Origin: an uncultured Eubacteriales bacterium
Lineage (GTDB): Bacteria; Bacillota; Clostridia; Lachnospirales; Anaerotignaceae
Assembly: GCA_934256695.1 (NCBI GenBank)
Contig: CAKQPE010000037.1
Location: 1 to 16,936, forward strand
Length of the DNA stretch: 16,936 bases
Direction: 5' to 3'
Under the pieces are notes generated by a model. That model did no database searches. It saw nothing but the letters and a program-made list of their open reading frames with translations, and was not told where the DNA came from. Positions 1-6,417 of the stretch are shown here, piece after piece. The translations under genes and the position numbers were made by a program. Position 1 is the stretch's first letter. Each line of letters starts with the position of its first letter.

Positions 1-10
1 GTAATTGCGT

Positions 11-80
11 TTTGATAAAAGTTTTACTCGATTTTTTTCAAAAAATCGCAGGGTGTGGGACAGAGTCCCACGGTTTTAAT
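11..80. repeat. Double-hairpin intergenic repeat, copy 1
   Basis: Two adjacent hairpins lie upstream of comEC. The first has 9-bp arms (29-37 and 40-48) around a 2-nt turn. A short G-rich spacer follows, then a second stem, GTGGGA (55-60) with TCCCAC (66-71), around a 5-nt loop. A similar leader (TTTGATAAAAGTTTT, 11-25) precedes it. The element at 4587-4650 has nearly the same geometry with different stem sequences, so the fold rather than the primary sequence is conserved. Copy 1 could terminate transcription entering from outside the window, because TTTT follows shortly after the second stem. The role is unknown. Confidence 0.55.
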
Positions 81-133
81 CAGTCCGATAAATTTATATT
101 TACCGTTTTAAGCAGAAGGAGATTTGTATAAAA

Positions 134-2341
134 ATGAAAAGACCGGCACTTGTTATATTTTTATATATGGTTGCTGCTTTAACGGCTGCAAAAATTTTTA
201 AAGGCGAAGGCATTTTTGTTTTCGTCTTTTTGTCTGTTGCCATAAGCGGAATTTTAGCTTTTAAAAAAAGAAAAATATTTTATGCGTTTTTACCGGCAGC
301 AGCATTTTTGGTGCTGCTTATAATGCTGTTTTCTACAGTGGATAGGTCGGAAAACATTTATGGAAATGAATTTATGATAAAAGGCACTGTTTGCAAAACA
401 TCATTTACACTTAATAATACGGAATCGGTTACGGTTAAAAATATTTCTGTATATGAAAACGGAATGGAAAATAAAATTAAAGGCAGGGCTGTTATTTATA
501 CAGATGAAAATAATTTTGTAAAACTTGGTGACACAATAGGTGCATGGTGCGTTAGAAGAAGTGAAGATTATAATTTTACAGGCTTTGATTACGGTAACTA
601 TATGCTTTTAAACCGAATTGCATTTGCGGCAGATTCCACAGAGGTTTATTTTATTAAAAACAATGGTTCAGGTATTTACGGAAAAATATATGATTTGAGA
701 GATAAAGTGAATTATGTAATAGATAATATTTATACAAAAGATGATGCCGGAATTATAAAGGCTGTCTCTACGGGTGATACATCTGGACTTTCAAAAGATG
801 CGAGAAATTTGTTCAGTTCGGCAGGCATAGCACATATACTTGCTATTTCCGGTCTGCATATTGCAATAGTTGCCGGTGTAATAATTGCATTTCTGGAAAT
901 GCTTGGTATAAACAAAAGAAAATCATCTCTGATAGCTGTAATAATACTTGGGTTTTATACAGTCTTTACAGGTGGAAATACAGCGGTTTTGAGAAGTTTT
1001 ATAATGACAGCCGTTGCTCTTATGGGCAGAGTTTTTTACAGAAGAAGCGATGCATTAAATTCATGCAGTATTGCGGGAATAATAATACTTCTTCTTAATC
1101 CATACAGCCTGTTTTCAATAGGCTTTCAGTTAAGTTTTGTTTCTGTTGCGGCACTTATTAAGCTTACGGATTTTATCGAACAGGCAGACAGTATTTCGGA
1201 AAAAATAAAAGGCGGAATTATTGCGTCTTTGTTTGTAAGCGTTGTTACTTTTCCTATAATATCTTACAATTTTTATATAGTTCCTTTATACGGCTTTATA
1301 ACAAATATTTTTGTTGTGCCTGTTTTAACAGTGCTTATTCCTATGATATTTCTTAGCATTTTTGCAGGCGCCTTTAATATATATCTTGGAAGATTTTTTG
1401 CCGGAACGGTTGTTGTAATTTTAAAATATATAAGATGCATATGTAAAATTGTTTTAAAGCTTCCTTTTTCAAATATTACGGTCGGCAGATTAAGCGTGTG
1501 GTTTACAGTGCTTTTCTTTTTGGCGATAATTGTATTGTTTTTGGTTAATGACAGAAAGAAAGCCTGTATGTGTTCAATTCTGGTTTCTATAGTTTGTGCA
1601 GTTTTTTCGCTTTCAAATAAATTTATTCTAAAAAATAATAATTTGGTTTTTCTTAATTCAGATTATGGAAATTGTACCGTTATAGAGACATATGACCGAA
1701 ATATTTATATTCTGGGCGGAAAAAGTGAAAAATGGCTCAATTATAAAATCAATAATGTTATTGAATACTTAAATTACAGAGGTTTTAATAATTCAAATGC
1801 CGTTTTTACATTTGGTCAAAATGAAGAAAGCTTAAATTTTGCATATAAGGCCGAAACAAATAATGCTGCAAGAAACATATATGTTTTGTCACCGGTAAAT
1901 GCCGACGATAAAAAGTATTCTGATATTTTGTCAAAAGAAGATAAAACAGATACGGAAGTTAATTTTATAAAACCATACGAAAAGGCGTATACAGGTAATG
2001 TTGAAATAAAATATATTTATCCTCCCGATGATATAAGTACGGAAATAAATTCAACAGGTATACTTTTGGAAATTGATTTAAACGGAAAAAGAATTTTGTA
2101 TGCAGACAGTCTTACAGAAATGGATTTGAGATATATTATGTTTTCTAAAGCTGATATTAAGTGTGATGCAATATATCTCAGTGATTATGACGAAACTGAA
2201 TTTTTCAACGATTTCATACGGAAAACAGGTGCGGATATTGTAATAAGCAACGATACCGACTGTCACGATGGGATAATTGACGTTGAAAAAGAAGAATATG
2301 TAAATCTTCGACTAAATGCAAAAAGTATAAGTTTAAATTGA
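134..2341 (+). CDS. comEC: ComEC/Rec2-type DNA uptake channel with degenerate C-terminal MBL domain
   Basis: ComEC is the polytopic membrane channel that passes single-stranded DNA into the cytoplasm during natural transformation. The 735-residue length fits the family. Hydrophobic segments near residues 5-65 are followed by an N-terminal soluble (DUF4131-type) region to about residue 190. The Competence domain then carries the hallmark ISGLH at 238-242, the GGNTAVLRSFIM segment, and a later PYSLFSIGFQLSF segment. After the last membrane helices a metallo-beta-lactamase-like region runs from about residue 505 to the end. There the expected THxHxDH ligand motif is replaced by TFGQNEE (559-565), and the later HHGS-type motif by SDYDE, so metal-dependent nuclease activity is unlikely. 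The ATG is preceded by AGAAGGAGA (114-122). The stop lies 24 bases before holA, a common comEC-holA pairing. Family assignment is secure; a functional competence role is not shown. Confidence 0.93.
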   Translation: MKRPALVIFLYMVAALTAAKIFKGEGIFVFVFLSVAISGILAFKKRKIFYAFLPAAAFLVLLIMLFSTVDRSENIYGNEFMIKGTVCKTSFTLNNTESVTVKNISVYENGMENKIKGRAVIYTDENNFVKLGDTIGAWCVRRSEDYNFTGFDYGNYMLLNRIAFAADSTEVYFIKNNGSGIYGKIYDLRDKVNYVIDNIYTKDDAGIIKAVSTGDTSGLSKDARNLFSSAGIAHILAISGLHIAIVAGVIIAFLEMLGINKRKSSLIAVIILGFYTVFTGGNTAVLRSFIMTAVALMGRVFYRRSDALNSCSIAGIIILLLNPYSLFSIGFQLSFVSVAALIKLTDFIEQADSISEKIKGGIIASLFVSVVTFPIISYNFYIVPLYGFITNIFVVPVLTVLIPMIFLSIFAGAFNIYLGRFFAGTVVVILKYIRCICKIVLKLPFSNITVGRLSVWFTVLFFLAIIVLFLVNDRKKACMCSILVSIVCAVFSLSNKFILKNNNLVFLNSDYGNCTVIETYDRNIYILGGKSEKWLNYKINNVIEYLNYRGFNNSNAVFTFGQNEESLNFAYKAETNNAARNIYVLSPVNADDKKYSDILSKEDKTDTEVNFIKPYEKAYTGNVEIKYIYPPDDISTEINSTGILLEIDLNGKRILYADSLTEMDLRYIMFSKADIKCDAIYLSDYDETEFFNDFIRKTGADIVISNDTDCHDGIIDVEKEEYVNLRLNAKSISLN

Positions 2342-2365
2342 TTTTTAATAAGAGAGGATATGCCA

Positions 2366-3352
2366 ATGAAAATTTTGGAAACTGATATTAAAAACAAAAA
2401 TTTACAAAGCTGTTATCTCCTTTACGGAGGAGAAAGTTTTGTAAGAGAAACTTGGGTGACAAGATTTAAGAAAGTTGTTTCAGGCCCTTTTGAGGATATG
2501 AATATAGATGTGTTTGACGGTGCGGCAGATATGAATGCGGTTATGGACGCTTCCCAGACACTGCCGTTTATGAGTGACAAACGCCTTATAATAATAAAAG
2601 ACAGTGGGCTTTTTAAATCAGGCAGAAAAAATGACAGCGAAAAGGCGGCTCAAATGCTTAAAGACATTCCGGAAAGCACCTGTGTTGTTTTTGTTGAGGA
2701 AGAAGCAGACAAAAGACTTGCACTTTTTAAAGCTGTTATGAAAAACGGTCATGCTGCACTTTGTACTCCGCCACAAGGAGCGGAACTTTACAGTTGGGCT
2801 GAAAAACAAACGAAAAAAAGAGGTATTAAAATGGAAAGAAATCAGACATTGTATTTCTTTTCCGTTGTAGGGGAAGGCTTTGAAAATGCAAGAGCCGAAA
2901 TAAGTAAACTAATAAACTATAAAGATTACGGAACAATCATAACGAATGAAGATATAGATGCCATATGTATAAAATCTACCGAAAACAAAGTCTTTGACCT
3001 TGTTGATGAAATAGGCAGGAGAAATACGGAAAATGCTTTGAAAATATACAGAGGTCTTTTACTTTATAAAGAAGAACCTGTTAAAATACTTGCTATGATA
3101 GTACGTCAGTTCAGACTTATGCTGCAGGTAGGAACCTTTACAGCACAGGGTAAATCACCTGCCGAAATAGCTAAGCTTTTGGAGCAGAGAGATTTTGTAA
3201 TAAAAAAATGTATTCAGCAAAGCAGAAATTTTACGGCAGATATACTGAAAAAGGCACTTAAAGACAGTCTTGATACTGATTATTCAATAAAATCAGGGCA
3301 AATGGCTCCGGATATTGCGGTAGAAATTCTTATAGTAAAATACAGCCGATAG
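2366..3352 (+). CDS. holA: DNA polymerase III delta subunit
   Basis: The delta subunit is the clamp-loader wrench that opens the beta sliding clamp and works with delta-prime and tau/gamma at the replication fork. The protein has the family's N-terminal opening (CYLLYGGESFVRE), followed by a degenerate AAA+ domain with TLPFMSDKRLIIIKD and VVFVEE, a middle helical domain, and a C-terminal collar region with KILAMIVRQFRLML and the terminal DYSIKSGQ segment. An ATG at 2360 is in frame, but the Shine-Dalgarno GAGAGG (2352-2357) leaves almost no spacing to it. The ATG at 2366 sits at a normal distance and is preferred, giving 328 residues. It follows comEC in the same direction and is probably cotranscribed. 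No rpsT is seen nearby, although that gene often neighbours holA in Firmicutes. Confidence 0.92.
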   Translation: MKILETDIKNKNLQSCYLLYGGESFVRETWVTRFKKVVSGPFEDMNIDVFDGAADMNAVMDASQTLPFMSDKRLIIIKDSGLFKSGRKNDSEKAAQMLKDIPESTCVVFVEEEADKRLALFKAVMKNGHAALCTPPQGAELYSWAEKQTKKRGIKMERNQTLYFFSVVGEGFENARAEISKLINYKDYGTIITNEDIDAICIKSTENKVFDLVDEIGRRNTENALKIYRGLLLYKEEPVKILAMIVRQFRLMLQVGTFTAQGKSPAEIAKLLEQRDFVIKKCIQQSRNFTADILKKALKDSLDTDYSIKSGQMAPDIAVEILIVKYSR

Positions 3353-3374
3353 TTTTTGTAAGGAGGATGTATAT

Positions 3375-3848
3375 ATGAAGATTTTGAAATGCTTTTGTGC
3401 CATATTTCTGTGTTTTATTGTTTTTGCAGGCTGTTCGGCAGAAAATAAAGATAGTAAAAATAAACCGGACGAAAGTACAATAGCAACTCTTTTTGATGAA
3501 AATTATTTTGCAGACTATGCGGCTTTTGAAAAATATATATGTTCGGTTTACTGTAAGAAAACGGCAGATATGCTGCTTTATGACTATCCATACGAAAATG
3601 AACCGAAATATGTTAATATAGACGGAAAACTTTGTGTCAATACTGTGCTTGACGGTTCAAAGGGGTATTATGTTGATTGGACTGACTGCAAGATTGAAAT
3701 AAAGGAAGCAGATGAGAATAAATGTGCTTTCTCCGTTACGGGAAAAATAGAAGAACCTTCGGATAATCCCGCAAAAGAGGATTATACAGTAGAAAGTACA
3801 GCTGAACTTGAAAACGGAAAATGGCTTCTTACGGAAATGATTTATTAA
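3375..3848 (+). CDS. Small exported lipoprotein, function unknown
   Basis: The 157-residue product has a classical lipoprotein signal: a basic start, a hydrophobic core and a FAGC lipobox with the acylated cysteine at residue 20, followed by a polar Ser/Lys/Asp linker. The mature part is acidic, and its C-terminal half (YYVDWTDCKIEI, then a beta-rich segment ending in NGKWLLTEMIY) has the look of a small NTF2-like or IseA-like fold. That likeness is from memory and weak. A strong AAGGAGG lies just upstream of the ATG. It sits 22 bases after holA and 14 bases before the DUF4491 gene, so probably in the same transcript. No specific function can be claimed. Confidence 0.8.
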   Translation: MKILKCFCAIFLCFIVFAGCSAENKDSKNKPDESTIATLFDENYFADYAAFEKYICSVYCKKTADMLLYDYPYENEPKYVNIDGKLCVNTVLDGSKGYYVDWTDCKIEIKEADENKCAFSVTGKIEEPSDNPAKEDYTVESTAELENGKWLLTEMIY

Positions 3849-3862
3849 AAGTGGTGGCAGAA

Positions 3863-4147
3863 ATGAGTTTTAACGGAATATTAATAGCGGTTGTTACATT
3901 TTTTCTTATAGGATTGTTTCACCCTATAGTTATAAAATGCGAATATTATTTTTCAGATAAAGTATGGCCTGTATTTTTTGTTATTGGATTGATAATGCTT
4001 GCGGTATCCTGCTTTTTTAAGAACATATTTATTTCATGCATATTTGGTGTAATAGGCTGTTCCTGTCTGTGGAGTATTTTTGAACTGAAAGAACAGAAAA
4101 AGAGAGTCGAAAAGGGCTGGTTTCCCAAGAACGAAAAAAGAAAATAA
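3863..4147 (+). CDS. DUF4491 family small membrane protein
   Basis: The 94-residue protein contains three hydrophobic stretches: about residues 4-20, a WPVFFVIGLIMLAVSCF stretch, and IFISCIFGVIGCSCLWSIF. It ends in the basic tail EQKKRVEKGWFPKN, which I recognise as typical of DUF4491 proteins, together with the early FHPIVIKCEYYFSD segment. A longer in-frame start at 3821 would overlap the preceding lipoprotein and add 14 polar residues not expected in the family. The ATG at 3863 is therefore chosen, with a modest GGTGG upstream. It is a membrane protein of unknown role and the last gene of the left-hand + strand group. Confidence 0.82.
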   Translation: MSFNGILIAVVTFFLIGLFHPIVIKCEYYFSDKVWPVFFVIGLIMLAVSCFFKNIFISCIFGVIGCSCLWSIFELKEQKKRVEKGWFPKNEKRK

Positions 4148-4169
4148 TGCTTTGAAATTTTTATATCTA

Positions 4170-4198
4170 TTGAAATTAATTTTTGAGTGTGTTATTAT
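4170..4198 (+). promoter_or_regulatory. Sigma-A type promoter for the small RNA
   Basis: A TTGAAA -35 box (4170-4175) and a TATTAT -10 box (4193-4198) are separated by exactly 17 bp. Transcription would start near 4205. No protein gene follows on this strand before the terminator at 4270-4304, so the promoter points to an RNA gene. Confidence 0.6.
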
Positions 4199-4204
4199 GT
4201 AAAC

Positions 4205-4304
4205 AAGATGGAAACCGTTTAAAGTGGTTGCCAGTGTTTACAACTACCGACTACTCTTTTTGGTAGTCTTAGCCGTTCTGGTGCGAGCAGGGCGGCTATT
4301 TTTT
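4205..4304 (+). ncRNA. Putative structured small RNA of about 100 nt
   Basis: The RNA is bounded by a good promoter and a strong intrinsic terminator. Within it, TGG (4209-4211) and AACC (4213-4216) pair with CCA (4231-4233) and GGTT (4226-4229). The outer arms TGTAAACA and TGTTTACA (4198-4205 and 4235-4242) form a perfect dyad, though the left arm is mostly upstream of the likely start. A second hairpin, GACTAC/GTAGTC (4249-4254 and 4263-4268), precedes the terminator stem. It contains no sensible reading frame. The ACTACCGACT hairpin followed by a GC-rich AGCCG terminator reminds me of antitoxin or 3'-end RNAs near Firmicute holin-like type I toxins. That is recollection, and no convincing toxin gene is seen opposite. 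Confidence 0.5.
4270..4304 (+). terminator. Strong intrinsic terminator of the small RNA
   Basis: TAGCCGTTCTG (4270-4280) pairs along its full 11-bp length, with two G-U wobbles, with CAGGGCGGCTA (4288-4298) around a 7-nt loop. Six T residues follow (4299-4304). On the opposite strand there is no T-run after the stem, so it is directional. Confidence 0.85.
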
Positions 4305-4554
4305 ATAGTAATTGATAGTTTATGTAACTTAAAGTTATAATCTATCTTAATTATCATATGCCTTCCGCATTTCAAGTTGGTTGGCTAACCGCTTTCCTGT
4401 TGTCTCTCTTGCTATGATTCTATATTAATATGTGCTGTCACATTATGTCAAAAATATTTGATAAAATCAAATATAAATGTGCTTTTCACAAAATATTTTT
4501 AGTTTTTATAATAATTTTTTAAGTCATTATAACTTAATCCGAATATCATTTAAC
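4305..4554. other. AT-rich intergenic stretch without a convincing gene
   Basis: Mostly low-complexity AT-rich DNA. A short less AT-rich island (about 4356-4412) stands out. On the + strand it could encode a 19-residue hydrophobic peptide (ATG 4358, stop 4415-4417) with no ribosome binding site. On the - strand it holds a short polar frame ending near 4350 with no start codon. It could be a gene remnant. Nothing else recognisable was found. Confidence 0.4.
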
Positions 4555-4589
4555 AAAAAAACACTCAAACAAAGTTTTGAGTGTTTTTT
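4555..4589. terminator. Bidirectional intrinsic terminator
   Basis: ACACTCAAA (4561-4569) pairs with TTTGAGTGT (4576-4584) around a 6-nt loop. It is flanked by an A-run on the left and a T-run on the right, so it works on either strand. On the - strand it lies downstream of the DUF1858 gene, beyond the double-hairpin repeat, and probably ends that transcript. Confidence 0.8.
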
Positions 4590-4650
4590 ACTAAAGTTTA
4601 GGTCAAGCCTTTTTAAAGGCTTGTGGGGTATTGGGGTGAAACCCCAATGT
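4587..4650. repeat. Double-hairpin intergenic repeat, copy 2
   Basis: CAAGCCTTT (4604-4612) and AAAGGCTTG (4615-4623) form a 9-bp stem with a 2-nt turn. TGGGGT follows, then ATTGGGG (4630-4636) paired with CCCCAAT (4642-4648) around a 5-nt loop. Arm lengths and turns match the element at 11-80, including the TTTxxTAAAGTTT leader, although the stem bases differ. It abuts the 3' end of the DUF1858 gene. Confidence 0.6.
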
Positions 4651-4651
4651 C

Positions 4652-4858
4652 TTACTGTTTTGAAAGAAAATCGTTGATTGCGTCAACAAGCTTGTTTACG
4701 TCCATGCCGTGAACCATGCTTGCTTCTTCAAGTGTTTCGCCTGCTGATGATGGGCAGCCTACACAGTGCATACCAGCCTGCATAAGAAGAACGGCAACAC
4801 GTCTGTCAATCATTAATAAATCACCGATTTTTGTGTCTTTTGTAACTGTTACAGCCAT
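4652..4858 (-). CDS. DUF1858 domain protein with CxxC motif
   Basis: The 68-residue protein is a free-standing DUF1858 domain, a small helical domain often linked to hybrid-cluster or redox proteins. Diagnostic features are the TKDTKIGDLL start, the AGMHCVGCPSSAGETLEEAS segment with Cys32 and Cys35, and HGMDVNKLVDAINDFL near the end. A perfect AAGGAGG lies upstream of the ATG at 4858. A longer in-frame start further upstream would lose this signal and add a hydrophobic Tyr-rich stretch, so it was rejected. It is divergent from the cyclase-family gene, and a clear promoter (4891-4920) serves it. The two cysteines could bind a metal or form a disulfide; its biochemical role is unknown. Confidence 0.9.
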   Translation of the reverse strand: MAVTVTKDTKIGDLLMIDRRVAVLLMQAGMHCVGCPSSAGETLEEASMVHGMDVNKLVDAINDFLSKQ

Positions 4859-4890
4859 TTTAAAAGCCTCCTTGTAAAATTTATAGCAAT

Positions 4891-4920
4891 AGTATAACAT
4901 ACTTAATATAAAAATATCAA
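4891..4920 (-). promoter_or_regulatory. Promoter of the DUF1858 gene
   Basis: Read on the - strand, TTGATA (4920-4915) and TATACT (4896-4891) are spaced by 18 bp. The expected start is near 4884, giving a leader of about 25 nt that includes the AAGGAGG of the gene. Confidence 0.65.
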
Positions 4921-4949
4921 TTTTATTGCATAAAAAAGAGGTAAAAAAT

Positions 4950-5534
4950 ATGTTTGTTGATATAACCAAAACATTAAAGCCTTCAATGGCAGTTTATGAA
5001 GGTGATCCTAAGTTTGAAAATGATGAGATTTTCTCAATAGAAAGAGATGGTTTTAATCTTAATAAAATATCAATGGGAACTCATACGGGAAGCCACATTG
5101 ATGCACCGATGCATTTTATAAATGGCGGTATGTCTGTATCCGAAATTGATGATAAATACTTTTTTACAAACACATTTCTGGCTGATGTATCAAAATATAA
5201 GTTTATTGATTCAGAGGTACTTAAAAAATACAATCTTTCAGAAGTAAACTCCCTTGTTTTTAAAACCGATTCGGAAAATATATTCCTTACAAAAGACGGA
5301 GCGGAATATATTCTGAAAACAGATATTATATTGGTGGGAACGGATAATATGGATATAGAAGACGAGTCATGTGGCAATTTTTCGGTACATAAAACACTTC
5401 TTAGAAACAATATACTTATTGCAGAAAATCTGGATTTGAAAAATATATCGGAAGGATTTTATAAACTTTATTGTTTTCCGCTTAAAATCGAAAATGCCGA
5501 CGGCTCACCTATAAGGGCATTTCTGGAAAAATAA
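4950..5534 (+). CDS. Cyclase family / kynurenine formamidase-like metal hydrolase
   Basis: The 194-residue protein belongs to the cyclase family (Pfam Cyclase), metal-dependent amidases and hydrolases that include bacterial kynurenine formamidase. The signature HTGSHIDAPMH lies at residues 45-55 and matches the HxGTHxDxPxH metal-binding motif, with Ser in place of the usual Thr. The opening VDITKTLKPSMAVYEGDP and the closing YCFPLKIENADGSPIRAF are also typical. The chosen ATG follows AGAGGT (4937-4942) at 7-nt spacing. An upstream TTG at 4926 lacks a binding site. There are no kynurenine-pathway genes in the neighbourhood, so the substrate is unknown. The product is probably cytoplasmic because no signal peptide is visible. 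Confidence 0.88.
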   Translation: MFVDITKTLKPSMAVYEGDPKFENDEIFSIERDGFNLNKISMGTHTGSHIDAPMHFINGGMSVSEIDDKYFFTNTFLADVSKYKFIDSEVLKKYNLSEVNSLVFKTDSENIFLTKDGAEYILKTDIILVGTDNMDIEDESCGNFSVHKTLLRNNILIAENLDLKNISEGFYKLYCFPLKIENADGSPIRAFLEK

Positions 5535-5659
5535 GTCAATTCACACAAAAAACATTTTTGTTTCAGAAATACGTCATATGCTTTTCACATTAAAATTCTA
5601 TACTCTCATTGTAACAAAGAAAAGCAATACACTAAAATAATGAGAAAGAAGGAATTAAA

Positions 5660-6259
5660 ATGAAAAGAAAAATTTTATCGGCACTTCTCTTAACAATGTC
5701 AGTAACGGCTTTAAGTTGCGGATATGCTTTTGCAGCAGAAACAACAACATCGACAGAAACAAAAACAGCCGTTGAGGATACCAATAAATCGCCTGTTGAC
5801 CAAAATACGGTTATGGGTGTTGTAAAATCCGTTTCAGGAAGTTCAATTACAATAGAAACAATGAAGGGCAGACCTGACGGTGAAAAACCTGCTGACGGCG
5901 AAGAACCATCGGCAAAACCTGATTGCGAAAAACCTGCTGACGGCGAAGAACCGCCGGCAAAACCTGACGGCGAAAAACCAGATGACTCAAACAAGCCTGA
6001 AACAGAGGAGAAAACAGTTTTGATAACATCTGCAACTTTGGTTTACAGTAAAGAAGATGACACAACAAACAAAACAGATTTAGACTCACTTAAAGAAGGT
6101 ACCATGATAAGAATTGAGCTTGCCGACGGTTCAAGCAAAGACAACAGCACAGTTACGGCAAAAACAATAATCGTATCTGAAAGGAAAGAAAAACCAGATG
6201 ACAAAATAAAAGACCATAAAAAATTGACTGACAAAGATACAGCCAAGACAACGGCTTAA
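5660..6259 (+). CDS. Secreted repeat-containing protein, unknown function
   Basis: The 199-residue product has a Sec signal peptide with a likely AFA-AE cleavage site near residue 27, and no cell-wall anchor motif. A Thr/Glu-rich segment is followed by MGVVKSVSGSSITIET, a small beta-barrel-like (DUF5666-type) motif. This appears to resume after the repeats as VLITSATLVYSKEDD and LDSLKEGTMIRIELADG. Between the two halves lies an acidic Pro-rich insert of 15-residue repeats, and the C-terminus is Lys/Asp-rich. The domain suggestion is weak. A GAAGGAA binding site precedes the ATG, and a good terminator follows at 6287-6314, so it is probably monocistronic. An open frame on the opposite strand here is an artefact of the repeat. 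Confidence 0.75.
   Translation: MKRKILSALLLTMSVTALSCGYAFAAETTTSTETKTAVEDTNKSPVDQNTVMGVVKSVSGSSITIETMKGRPDGEKPADGEEPSAKPDCEKPADGEEPPAKPDGEKPDDSNKPETEEKTVLITSATLVYSKEDDTTNKTDLDSLKEGTMIRIELADGSSKDNSTVTAKTIIVSERKEKPDDKIKDHKKLTDKDTAKTTA
5873..5980 (+). repeat. 45-bp in-frame tandem repeat
   Basis: Two full units (5873-5917 and 5918-5962) plus a partial third encode PDGEKPADGEEPSAK-type 15-mers inside the secreted protein. Unit 2 has Cys in place of Gly at position 3 and Pro in place of Ser at position 13. Within the unit, GEKPADGEEP itself looks like an older degenerate duplication. Such repeats vary in copy number by slippage. Confidence 0.8.
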
Positions 6260-6286
6260 ATAACAAAATATTCATATCCTCTCTAT

Positions 6287-6314
6287 GACCCTGGGACTTT
6301 GGCTCAGGGTTTTT
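6287..6314 (+). terminator. Intrinsic terminator after the repeat protein
   Basis: ACCCTG (6288-6293) pairs with CAGGGT (6305-6310), followed by a T-run. It lies about 30 bases after the stop codon. Confidence 0.75.
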
Positions 6315-6351
6315 ATTAATTTTTTATGAAGAATTTATTTTTAATATTGTA

Positions 6352-6389
6352 AAGTGTATTTTATAAGTGTATTTTGATTGTAGTATTAT
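6352..6389 (+). promoter_or_regulatory. Possible promoter with an 11-bp direct repeat
   Basis: AAGTGTATTTT occurs twice with a 13-bp period (6352-6362 and 6365-6375), just upstream of a TATTAT -10-like box (6384-6389). The -35 region (TTATAA, 17 bp upstream) is poor, which would suit an activator bound at the direct repeats. The start would lie about 25 bases before the lipoprotein ATG. Confidence 0.3.
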
Positions 6390-6417
6390 GTGAAAATAAA
6401 AAGGAGCTGTTGTTAAA

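Noticed and set aside
4205..4304. Riboswitch or T-box controlling a downstream gene
   Set aside because: No gene follows on the + strand within several hundred bases, and no specific aptamer or specifier motif could be recognised. A stand-alone RNA is the simpler reading.
4477..4677. 66-codon + strand frame in the intergenic region
   Set aside because: It runs through a strong terminator hairpin and the double-hairpin repeat and overlaps the end of the DUF1858 gene. It has no family resemblance.
5632..5994. Ser/Gly/Pro-rich open frame on the - strand
   Set aside because: It is antisense to the secreted repeat protein, and its repetitive look comes only from the 45-bp tandem repeat read backwards. 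It has no ribosome binding site.
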